From Loktanella sp. IMCC34160 (lineage in GTDB: Bacteria; Pseudomonadota; Alphaproteobacteria; Rhodobacterales; Rhodobacteraceae), in assembly GCF_004145845.1 (NCBI RefSeq), contig NZ_SELP01000001.1, positions 496,001 to 560,000 on the forward strand: a DNA stretch of 64,000 nt, in the 5' to 3' direction. Below the pieces are notes generated by a model that was not told where the DNA came from, searched no databases, and was given only the letters and a program-made list of their open reading frames with translations. A program made the translations under genes and the position numbers. Below, piece by piece: positions 1 through 8,047 of this stretch. Numbering within the stretch: the first letter of the stretch is position 1; every line of letters begins with the position of its first letter.

Positions 1-123
1 ACCCAAAGAAGGGGGGCTGGACTCAGCGTCCATTTTTCTTTTGGTTCAAAATATCCTCGGGGGGCCATGAGTTTTCAGGTGGGGGGCGAAGTGCCCCCGG
101 GGTAAGGTGGGTTTCAACCCACC
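1..123 (-). repeat. Intergenic mosaic repeat R1, left-truncated copy
   Basis: This is the reverse complement of the block at 25378-25577. It contains the ACCCAAAG hairpin half with the GGCTGGACTCAGCGTCC core, the AAAATATCCTCG arm, a GGGGGC/GCCCCC hairpin and the perfect palindrome GGTGGGTT-TC-AACCCACC at 106-123. It is cut by the window edge, so its full length is unknown. A second complete copy lies at 61228-61412. Confidence 0.8.
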
Positions 124-509
124 ATGCGCCCTTGCCCCGGGGTCGCCCTTGCGGGCGCCGGGGTACAGGGCCAGGGGCCGTTTTCCGCGAGAATGGGAAA
201 AAGGATTGCCGTGGGGGTGTCCGCCCCCAGGTCCGTTTCCGCGCTCTTGTCCCGCCCCCCGAGGGGGCCGGCAACCAGTCTTCGGATATCCTTGGCGCAC
301 CCCTTGTCAGAGGCGCGGGTCAACCGGGGACAGGTCTAGCGGCAAAGGGTTAGGGCGTGGTTGGTCCATCGTGACGGTAGGGGTCTTGAAACGTCTCGGA
401 CTGCTTCCCAGATCAAGGGGGCAGGGCGCCACATCCGGGCCTTGCACCCTCATCGCCTGTCCCTGTGGGAAGGCACCAAACCTTGTTATCGCTCAATGGA
501 GGATGACCC
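124..509. other. No gene seen; leader of ibpA
   Basis: I see no convincing coding frame here; the open frames in both directions look like high-GC noise. The only functional-looking elements are near the right end: CTTG at 441-444 followed about 16 nt later by CCCTGT, a possible RpoH-type promoter, and a GGAGG ribosome-binding site at about 498-502 for the gene at 510. Confidence 0.5.
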
Positions 510-983
510 ATGCGTACCTTTGATCTTGCCCCCCTTTACCGTGCCACCGTTGGTTTCGACCAGATCGCCGACCTGATGGACCGCGTTCTGACCAACGACG
601 CCGGCACCCAAAGCTACCCGCCCTACAACATCGAAAAGACCGCCGATGACAGCTGGCGCATCTCTGTCGCCGTCGCCGGGTTTTCGGATGCGGACCTGTC
701 GGTCGAGGTGCGGGAAAACGCCCTGCTAATTTCCGCCCGCAAGGCGGAGGATGAGGCCGACGAGGGCCGCACCTTCCTGCATCGCGGCATCGCCACCCGC
801 GCCTTCGAACGCCGCTTCCACCTTGCCGACCATGTGCGCGTGACCGGCGCCAGCCACGACAACGGCATGTTGCATGTGGACCTTGTCCGCGAAGTGCCCG
901 AGGCGCTGAAACCCCGCCGCATCGCCATTGCCCGGACCCCGGCGATCGAAAAGGACGTGGTCGACGCCAAGGCGGTGAACTGA
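510..983 (+). CDS. ibpA: Small heat-shock protein, Hsp20/IbpA type
   Basis: A 157-residue ATP-independent holdase of the alpha-crystallin (Hsp20) family that binds unfolding proteins in the cytoplasm. The N-terminus (MRTFDLAPLYRATVGFDQI) and the following YPPYNIEK stretch match the IbpA pattern. The alpha-crystallin domain covers about residues 35-140, and an I-x-I anchor (IAI) lies at 138-140. The start is fixed by GGAGG about 8 nt upstream. The gene stands alone and is closed by a strong terminator at 1021. A weak RpoH-like element at 441-466 would fit heat induction, but that is inference. The family assignment is firm; the exact paralogue name is less so. Confidence 0.93.
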   Translation: MRTFDLAPLYRATVGFDQIADLMDRVLTNDAGTQSYPPYNIEKTADDSWRISVAVAGFSDADLSVEVRENALLISARKAEDEADEGRTFLHRGIATRAFERRFHLADHVRVTGASHDNGMLHVDLVREVPEALKPRRIAIARTPAIEKDVVDAKAVN

Positions 984-1020
984 TCCCAATTTCTCCGGTC
1001 CCTCCCAGATGACCGGACGA

Positions 1021-1048
1021 CGGGGGCCTTCGGGCCCCCGTTTTCTTT
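1021..1048 (+). terminator. Rho-independent terminator of ibpA
   Basis: Perfect 8-bp stem CGGGGGCC / GGCCCCCG with a TTCG tetraloop (1021-1040), followed by TTTTCTTT. It lies 37 nt after the ibpA stop. Confidence 0.9.
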
Positions 1049-1132
1049 GCGGCATGTCGCAAACAGGGATTTCTTCCCGCTTCAGCCACCCCTAGGCTGG
1101 GTCCCGCAAGACCACGAGTAATGGGGACCGCC

Positions 1133-3133
1133 ATGACCGCTATTCGCACCGATTTTCCGCACCGCGTTGTCGAAACCCCCGACATGGCCATTCCCATGCC
1201 CGACGGCACCACCCTGTCGGCGCGTGTCTGGATGCCAGAGGACGCGGGCCGAAACCCGGTTCCCGCGATCCTTGAATATATCCCTTACCGCAAGCGGGAC
1301 GGCACCCTGCCGCGGGACGAGATGATGCATCCGTGGTGGGCCGGGCACGGCTATGCCACCGTCCGGGTGGACATGCGCGGCAATGGTGACAGCGACGGTC
1401 TGATGCATGACGAATACACCGAGACCGAGTTGCAGGATGCCTGCGATGTGATCGCATGGCTGGCCGCGCAGGACTGGTGCAGCGGCGCGGTGGGGATGAT
1501 GGGCAAGAGCTGGGGCGGCTTCAACTGCCTGCAGACCGCCTTCCTGCAGCCGCCCGCGCTGAAGGCTGTCATCTCGGTCTGTTCGACCGTGGACCGCTAT
1601 GCCGACGATGTGCATTTCAAGGGCGGCTGCCTGCTGGGCGAAAATATCGGCTGGGGCGCGGTGATGCTGTCCTATTCGTCGCGCCCGCCGGACCCGGCGC
1701 TGCGGCAGGGGTGGCGGCAGACGTGGCTGGACCGGCTGGAGGCGAACCCGTTTCTGGCCCCGGTCTGGGCCGCGCATCAATCCCGCGACGCCTATTGGCA
1801 GCACGGGTCGGTCTGCGAGGATTACAGCCGGATCACCGCCAAGGTCCTGTCCTTCGGCGGCTGGGCCGACAACTATATGAACACGGTCAGCCATCTGGTG
1901 ACCAACCTGCCGGGACAGGCCAAGGGGATCGTCGGGCCGTGGGTCCACCAATACCCGCACACCGCCACCCCCGGCCCCCGGATCGGCTTCCTGCAGGAGG
2001 CGCTGCGGTTCTGGGACCGCTGGTTGAAGGGCATCGAAAACGGGGCCGAGGATGACCCGGCCTATCGCGCCTATATGCTGGACAGCGAACCGCCGGACTC
2101 GTCGACGCCTGCGCGCAAGGGCACTTGGTTGGCCGAGGCCGACTGGCCCACGCCGCGCACCGACGACCGGGTGCTGCACCTGACCGGCGCGGGCCTGACC
2201 GGGGATGCGGGGCCACTGTCAGCCGTGGTTCACACGCCGCAGCATCACGGGCTGTATTCGGGTGAGTTTTTCCCGATGGGCCTGAACGCGGAAATGCCCG
2301 CCGATCAGGCCCCCGAGGATGCGATGGCCACCTGTTTCGACACCGCCCCCTTGGATGCGCCGCTGGCCCTTCTGGGGGCGCCGCGCCTTCGGCTGCGCCT
2401 GTCATCGGACGCGCCGCGCGCCAATCTTGTCGCCCGGTTGTGCGACGTGGCGCCGGATGGATCTTCGGTCCGCATCTGCCACGGGATGCTGAACCTGACC
2501 CACCGGGACAGCCGCGCGCACCCGACCGACCTGACGCCGGGGGTAGAAGTCGATGTCGACCTTGTGCTTGACCAATGCGGCTATCGGCTGGCCGCGGGGC
2601 ATCGGCTGCGGATCGCCCTGTCGACCACCTATTGGCCCTTCATCTGGCCCGCCGCCCATGATGCGGCGCTGACCCTGTCGGCGGGCAGCCTGACCCTGCC
2701 GGTCCATCCCGGCGCGGCGGCGGATGAATGCCATTTCGAACCGCCGGAAACCGCGAAGCCCTGGGCGCATCGGACAGTCTCGGACGGTCATGCCACCCGC
2801 CGCATCGAAGAGGATATGCTGACCGGCACCCGCACCCTGATTGTCGAGGATTTCAGCAGCGATGTGGAAAACCTCGACCATGGGCTGGTGACCGGCCACG
2901 ACCTGACCGAACGTTGGACCATCCACCCCGACGATCCCCTGTCGGCCCGCTCCGATATCCGCTGGGAACAGCGGCTATCGCGCGGCGACTGGTCGGTGCG
3001 GACGGTGGCGGAAACCCAGATGTGGGCGGATGCGGCGGTGCTGCATATGACCGCCACGCTGACCGCCTGGGAGGGCGAGGAGATCGTGTTCCACCGCGAC
3101 TATACCCATGCCGTGCCGCGCAATCATTTGTGA
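1133..3133 (+). CDS. CocE/NonD-family alpha/beta hydrolase
   Basis: A 666-residue serine hydrolase of the X-Pro dipeptidyl-peptidase/CocE family. These enzymes cleave esters or acyl-amide bonds; the substrate here cannot be read from sequence. The N-terminal alpha/beta-hydrolase domain (about 1-300) has the nucleophile elbow GKSWGG with Ser126, and candidate acid and base in GGWADNYMN and GPWVHQYPH. The C-terminal part (about 320-560) is the jelly-roll domain of the family, followed by an extra ~100-residue tail. I chose ATG 1133 because GGGGA sits 5 nt upstream; ATG 1121 is in frame but has no clear ribosome-binding site. No signal peptide is visible, so it is probably cytoplasmic. Confidence 0.88.
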   Translation: MTAIRTDFPHRVVETPDMAIPMPDGTTLSARVWMPEDAGRNPVPAILEYIPYRKRDGTLPRDEMMHPWWAGHGYATVRVDMRGNGDSDGLMHDEYTETELQDACDVIAWLAAQDWCSGAVGMMGKSWGGFNCLQTAFLQPPALKAVISVCSTVDRYADDVHFKGGCLLGENIGWGAVMLSYSSRPPDPALRQGWRQTWLDRLEANPFLAPVWAAHQSRDAYWQHGSVCEDYSRITAKVLSFGGWADNYMNTVSHLVTNLPGQAKGIVGPWVHQYPHTATPGPRIGFLQEALRFWDRWLKGIENGAEDDPAYRAYMLDSEPPDSSTPARKGTWLAEADWPTPRTDDRVLHLTGAGLTGDAGPLSAVVHTPQHHGLYSGEFFPMGLNAEMPADQAPEDAMATCFDTAPLDAPLALLGAPRLRLRLSSDAPRANLVARLCDVAPDGSSVRICHGMLNLTHRDSRAHPTDLTPGVEVDVDLVLDQCGYRLAAGHRLRIALSTTYWPFIWPAAHDAALTLSAGSLTLPVHPGAAADECHFEPPETAKPWAHRTVSDGHATRRIEEDMLTGTRTLIVEDFSSDVENLDHGLVTGHDLTERWTIHPDDPLSARSDIRWEQRLSRGDWSVRTVAETQMWADAAVLHMTATLTAWEGEEIVFHRDYTHAVPRNHL

Positions 3134-3153
3134 GGCGAAAGGAGTCTGCAAAG

Positions 3154-3258
3154 ATGATTGGCTTCGTAGCTCCGGCCAATCGCAAGATTGGCCACGCGCC
3201 GACCGCCCCCATGGGCGGCGCGTTCCGCGCCACCCGCGGTCGGCTGGTGCAGGATTAG
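3154..3258 (+). repeat. Intergenic repeat R2 (nested hairpins)
   Basis: Contains GGCCAATC-GCAA-GATTGGCC (3174-3193) and the 9-bp inverted repeat GCCGACCGC (3198-3206) / GCGGTCGGC (3236-3244), with GGCGCGTTCCGCGCC between. The same arrangement recurs at 4885-4982 and, degraded, at 45380-45420. Read in the + direction it gives a short open frame from ATG 3154 (34 codons) preceded by AAAGGAG. I treat this as a repeat-derived frame, not a gene. Confidence 0.8.
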
Positions 3259-3277
3259 TGATTGAGTAGGTCTAGAC

Positions 3278-4108
3278 ATGCCCAAACTGCTTTTGATCAT
3301 CCTTGACGGCGTCCCCTACCGCAACTGGCGGCGCCTGTTCGGCAATCTGGAAGGCTGGGTCCAGTCGGGCGAGGCGCGGGTCTGGAAAATGCGGTCGGTG
3401 CTGCCCTCGACCTCGGCCTCCTGCTATGCCTCGATCCACACCGGGGTGCCGCCGCAGGTGCATCACATCTGGGACAATGCCGATATCCGGCGGCTGGACC
3501 TGCCGGATGTGTTTTCCGAGGCCACCAGGGCCGGTTTGAAGACCGGGGCCGTCACCCATTCCTACTGGTCCGAGTTCTTCAACCGCGCCCCCTTCGACGT
3601 GGTGCGGGATATCGAATACGACGAACCCGAGGGGCCGATCACCCATGGCCGGTTTCACACCATGCATGGCTATGGGCATGACAACCAGATGACCCCGGCG
3701 GATTACGATCTGTTCGGCACGCTGACCCGTCTGGCCGAGGGGAAGGGGATCGACTACGGCATTCTTCACACCTGCACTCTGGACAGCATGGGGCACCGGT
3801 TTGGCCATGACTGCAAGGAAATGGACACGGCCTGTTTCAAGCTGGACGGGGTCCTGGCGCCCTTCATCCACCGCTGGCGACAGGCGGGATACGAGGTGAT
3901 CGTGACCGCAGACCATGGCCAGTCGGACCGGGGCCACCACGGCGGGCGGGGCGAGGACCAGCAGGATGTGGCGCTTTACTACTTTGGGGCGGGCGAAGGG
4001 CCGGCGCCGGACGTGGTGATCGACGAATTGCAGCTGGCCCCCGCGATCCTGACCCGGCTGGGCGTCACGGTGCCCGAGACGATGATGGCGGGATCGTTCC
4101 TGACCTAG
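3278..4108 (+). CDS. Alkaline-phosphatase-superfamily phosphodiesterase/pyrophosphatase
   Basis: A 276-residue member of the type I phosphodiesterase/nucleotide pyrophosphatase branch of the alkaline phosphatase superfamily. Metal-binding signatures are visible: the N-terminal LLIILDGVPY with Asp9, a PSTSASCYAS segment where the Thr/Ser nucleophile is expected (about residues 43-52), DSMGHRFGHD in the middle, and TADHGQSDRGHHGG near residues 207-220. No signal peptide or membrane anchor is seen, unlike many family members, so a cytoplasmic location is likely. The substrate is unknown. It follows repeat R2 and is not obviously in an operon with the CocE-like gene. Confidence 0.8.
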   Translation: MPKLLLIILDGVPYRNWRRLFGNLEGWVQSGEARVWKMRSVLPSTSASCYASIHTGVPPQVHHIWDNADIRRLDLPDVFSEATRAGLKTGAVTHSYWSEFFNRAPFDVVRDIEYDEPEGPITHGRFHTMHGYGHDNQMTPADYDLFGTLTRLAEGKGIDYGILHTCTLDSMGHRFGHDCKEMDTACFKLDGVLAPFIHRWRQAGYEVIVTADHGQSDRGHHGGRGEDQQDVALYYFGAGEGPAPDVVIDELQLAPAILTRLGVTVPETMMAGSFLT

Positions 4109-4282
4109 TTCGCATGTTGGCGCGGGAGCACGGCCGAAGGCCGCCCGCGCATCGGCTGCCCGTCACGGCGGGCTGGCGATCTGGCAAAGGTTCCGCCCAA
4201 GCCGGACGTCATTCGGATGTGGCGCGATAAAGTGCGTGGCCAAACGGGCCGTTCGCCACCCCACGGGCAGGCAATGCGCGGG
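4109..4282. other. Convergent intergenic spacer
   Basis: GC-rich spacer between two convergent genes. It has small hairpins such as GCCCGTCACGGCGGGC, but no T-tract and no recognisable gene. Confidence 0.5.
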
Positions 4283-4876
<594 letters not shown>

Positions 4877-5062
4877 TTAGCCCCGGCCAATCGCCAGATT
4901 GGCCACGCGCCGACCGCCCCCGTCGTGCGAGTAGCACGCCAAAGGCGTGACGGCGGCGCGTTCCGCGCCACCCGCGGTCGGCTTGGCGTAGAGTAGGACG
5001 GTCGAGACCCGTTTCCACACGAACTGCGAAGGCGGTTTGGCAATTGTATCGTCCTTTGCCAT
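4877..5062 (-). CDS. Possible 61-residue protein overlapping repeat R2
   Basis: A small open frame starts with ATG two nucleotides after the polA stop, so it could be translated by re-initiation. Its first ~29 residues (MAKDDTIAKPPSQFVWKRV...) lie outside the repeat. The remainder is a read-through of repeat R2 and is low-information (AGGAERAAVTPLACYSHDGGG). No function can be assigned. It may be a short conserved peptide whose tail was captured by the repeat, or simple noise. Confidence 0.35.
   Translation of the reverse strand: MAKDDTIAKPPSQFVWKRVSTVLLYAKPTAGGAERAAVTPLACYSHDGGGRRVANLAIGRG
4881..4990 (-). repeat. Intergenic repeat R2, second copy
   Basis: GGCCAATC-GCCA-GATTGGCC at 4885-4904, then GCCGACCGC (4909-4917) pairing with GCGGTCGGC (4974-4982). 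The internal segment, with GTGCGAGTAGCACGCC and GGCGTGACGGCGGCGCG, is longer than in the copy at 3174. It lies between polA and the RluE-like gene. Confidence 0.85.
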
Positions 5063-5064
5063 CC

Positions 5065-7884
5065 CTAATGCGCCTCGGCCCAGTTTGCCCCCTGTCCGGC
5101 GTCCGCCTTCAGGGTCACGGCCAGTTTCACCGCCGGTTCGGCGGCCCCTTCCATGACCTCGCGGGCGCGATCGATCAGGGCGTCGGTCGCGTCTTCCTCG
5201 ACCTCGAACAACAATTCGTCGTGCACCTGTAACAGCATCTTCGCAGGCAGCCCGGCAATTGCCCCATCCATCCGCACCATGGCCCGCCGGATCACATCCG
5301 CCGCAGTCCCCTGAATCGGCGCGTTGATCGCCGCGCGTTTGGCAAAGCCCGCGCCGGGGCCTTTGGCGTTGATCTCGGGCGTGTGGATCTTGCGGCCGAA
5401 TAGGGTCTGGACGTAGCCGTGTTCCTTCGCAAAGGCCACGGTGTCATCCATATAGGCGCGGATGCCCGGGAAGCGTTCGAAATAGCGGTCGATGAAGCCC
5501 TGCGCCTCGTCGCGCGGGATGCGCAGGTTGCGGGCAAGGCCAAAGCCGGAGATTCCGTAGATGACGCCAAAGTTGATCGCCTTGGCCTGCCGCCGAATGT
5601 CCGGGGTCATCTCCTCCAGCGGGACGTTGAACATCTCAGACGCGGTCGCGGCGTGAATGTCCTGCCCCTCGGCAAAGGCTTGTTTCAGAGCGTCGATCCC
5701 GGCCACATGGGCAAGGATGCGCAATTCGATCTGGCTATAGTCAAGGCTGACCAGAACCTTGCCCGGCTCGGCAACAAAGGCCTCGCGGATGCGGCGGCCT
5801 TCCTCGGTCCGGACCGGGATGTTTTGCAGGTTCGGATCGGTCGAGGCCAGCCGCCCGGTGTTCGCCCCGGCGATGGAATAGGAGGTATGAACCCGCCCCG
5901 TATCGGGGTTGATGTGGTCCTGAAGCGCGTCGGTATAGGTCGATTTCAGCTTGGCCAATTGCCGCCAGTCCAGAATGCGGCGCGGCAGGTCGTGGATGGT
6001 GGCAAGGTCTTCCAGCACATCCGCGCCGGTGGAATAGGCCCCTGTCTTGCCGCGCGCGGGCTTCTTTCCGTCGGGCATTTCAAGGTTCAATTCGTCGAAC
6101 AGAATCTCGCCCAGCTGTTTGGGAGAGCCCACGTTGAACGGGCGGCCGGCAAGGGCGTGGATATCGGCCTCCAGCCCGGCCATCTTCTGGGCAAAGGCGT
6201 TCGACATGCGCGACAGGGTATCCCGGTCCACCTTGATCCCCGCCATTTCCATCCGGGCCAGCACCGGGACCAGCGGGCGTTCCAGCGTCTCGTAGACCGT
6301 CGTCACCTGCTTTAGGTGCAATTGCGGTTTCAGATGTTCCCACAGGCGCAGGGTGATGTCGGCATCCTCGGCCGCATATTTCACCGCATCCGCGACCGGC
6401 ACCCGGTCAAAGGTGATCGCCGATTTGCCGGTGCCCAAAAGCGATTTGATCTCGATCGGGGCATGGCCAAGGTATTGTTCGGACAAAAGGTCCATTCCGT
6501 GCCCGTGCAGCCCCGCGTTCATCGCGTAGGACATCAGCATCGTGTCGTCGATGGGGGCGACGGTGACGCCGTAGCGGGCGAAAATCTTGGCGTCGTATTT
6601 CATGTTCTGCCCGATCTTGAGGATCGATGCGTCCTCAAGCACCGGTCGCAGCAGATCCAGCGCCTCGGTCACGCCCATCTGGCCGGGGGCGAGGTCGTCC
6701 GAGCCGAACAGGTCGTCGGCGGCACTGGATTTATGGATCAGCGGGATATAGCAGGCCTGCCCTGGATCGACGCAAAGCGAGATGCCCACAAGGTCCACCC
6801 GCATTTCATCAAGCCCGGTGGTTTCGGTGTCGACCGCCACATATCCACGGGCGCGAATCCGGTCGATCCAGCGTTGCAGGGCGGCGGCATCGCTGACGCA
6901 TTCATAGCTGTCGACGTCGAAGGGCACCTGTTCCGGGGCGTCCGGCTCCACCGGGTCGGCCCCTTCCGGGGTCTTGTCGGTGATGACGGGCGGTTCCACG
7001 CCCAGCTTGTCCGCGACCCGCTTGGTCACCGTGCGGAATTCCATTTCGGCCAGGAAACCCAGAAGGATATCCGGCACCGGGTCGCGCACCTCCAGATCGT
7101 CGAGCGTGAAATCAAGCGGCGTGTTGCAATCCAGTGAAACCAGCTGCTTGGACAGTTCGATCTGGGCGCGGTTGTCGATCAGGGTCTGGCGGCGTTTCGG
7201 CTGTTTGATTTCCTCGGCGCGGTCCAGCAGGCTTTCCAGATCGCCGAATTCGTTGATCAGAAGGGCGGCAGTCTTGATCCCGATGCCGGGCGCGCCGGGG
7301 ACGTTGTCCACGCTGTCGCCGGCCAGCGCCTGCACATCGACCACACGCTCTGGTCCGACGCCGAACTTTTCGACCACGCCGTCGCTGTCGATCCGCTTGT
7401 TCTTCATCGGGTCGAGCATTTCGACGCCGCCGCCGACAAGCTGCATCAGGTCCTTGTCGGACGACACGATGGTGACGCGGCCCCCGGCATCGCGGGCCTG
7501 ACAGGCCAGCGTGGCGATGATGTCGTCGGCCTCATAGCCTTCGATCTCTTCGCAGGCGATGTTGAAGGCGCGGGTCGCCTCGCGGGTCAGGGGGAATTGC
7601 GGGATCAGGTCTTCGGGCGCGGGCGGGCGGTTTGCCTTGTATTGGTCATACATGTCGTTGCGGAACGACTTGCCCGAATAGTCGAAGATCACGGCGACAT
7701 GGGTGGCCGCGTCCGGCCCGGTGTTCCCGTCCACATAGCGTTGCAGCATGTTGACGAACCCCGATACCGCGCCCACCGGCAGGCCGTCGGATTTGCGGGT
7801 CAGGGGGGGCAGCGCATGGTAGGCCCGAAAGATAAAGGCGGACCCGTCGATCAGGTGAAGGTGATGCCCCTTGCCGAATGCCAT
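5065..7884 (-). CDS. polA: DNA polymerase I
   Basis: A 939-residue family A polymerase for Okazaki fragment processing and repair. Three modules are visible. The N-terminal 5'-3' exonuclease (about 1-290) starts HLIDGSAFIFRAYHALPPLT and includes EGYEADDIIATLA and SSDKDLMQL. The 3'-5' proofreading domain (about 325-510) keeps the acidic motif VAVDTETTGLDE, so it is probably active. The polymerase domain holds motif A (LVSLDYSQIELRILAHVAG), motif B (RRQAKAINFGVIYGISGFG) and motif C (LLQVHDELLFEV). The length is typical. It appears to be the first gene of its transcript, with the small frame at 4877-5062 immediately after its stop. Confidence 0.98.
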   Translation of the reverse strand: MAFGKGHHLHLIDGSAFIFRAYHALPPLTRKSDGLPVGAVSGFVNMLQRYVDGNTGPDAATHVAVIFDYSGKSFRNDMYDQYKANRPPAPEDLIPQFPLTREATRAFNIACEEIEGYEADDIIATLACQARDAGGRVTIVSSDKDLMQLVGGGVEMLDPMKNKRIDSDGVVEKFGVGPERVVDVQALAGDSVDNVPGAPGIGIKTAALLINEFGDLESLLDRAEEIKQPKRRQTLIDNRAQIELSKQLVSLDCNTPLDFTLDDLEVRDPVPDILLGFLAEMEFRTVTKRVADKLGVEPPVITDKTPEGADPVEPDAPEQVPFDVDSYECVSDAAALQRWIDRIRARGYVAVDTETTGLDEMRVDLVGISLCVDPGQACYIPLIHKSSAADDLFGSDDLAPGQMGVTEALDLLRPVLEDASILKIGQNMKYDAKIFARYGVTVAPIDDTMLMSYAMNAGLHGHGMDLLSEQYLGHAPIEIKSLLGTGKSAITFDRVPVADAVKYAAEDADITLRLWEHLKPQLHLKQVTTVYETLERPLVPVLARMEMAGIKVDRDTLSRMSNAFAQKMAGLEADIHALAGRPFNVGSPKQLGEILFDELNLEMPDGKKPARGKTGAYSTGADVLEDLATIHDLPRRILDWRQLAKLKSTYTDALQDHINPDTGRVHTSYSIAGANTGRLASTDPNLQNIPVRTEEGRRIREAFVAEPGKVLVSLDYSQIELRILAHVAGIDALKQAFAEGQDIHAATASEMFNVPLEEMTPDIRRQAKAINFGVIYGISGFGLARNLRIPRDEAQGFIDRYFERFPGIRAYMDDTVAFAKEHGYVQTLFGRKIHTPEINAKGPGAGFAKRAAINAPIQGTAADVIRRAMVRMDGAIAGLPAKMLLQVHDELLFEVEEDATDALIDRAREVMEGAAEPAVKLAVTLKADAGQGANWAEAH

Positions 7885-7989
7885 TGCCTGTCTCCCCCGC
7901 GCGTTTTCTGGTCCTGACTATGTGGCACGAAGCGGGGCGGGGATAAAGTGGGGGCGGTCGCCCTTTCAGGCCGGGTCGCTTGCGGCCTG

Positions 7990-8023
7990 GCATGCGCCCG
8001 CCATGGGGTGGGCGGCCGCATGC
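7990..8023 (-). terminator. Possible terminator hairpin after FAD/GcvT gene
   Basis: GCATGC-GCCCGCC ... GGGCGGCC-GCATGC inverted repeat 25 nt beyond the stop of the minus-strand gene at 8048. There is no U-run, so it may be an mRNA-protecting hairpin instead of an intrinsic terminator. Confidence 0.35.
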
Positions 8024-8047
8024 CTGCGGTGTTTGCAGGCCCCAGCC

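Noticed and set aside
3154-3258. 34-codon gene after the CocE-like gene
   Set aside because: Despite a good ribosome-binding site it is almost entirely repeat R2 sequence; kept as a repeat and raised as a finding instead.
5419-6315. 298-codon open frame on the plus strand inside polA
   Set aside because: Antisense to the well-supported polymerase, low-complexity composition, no ribosome-binding site.
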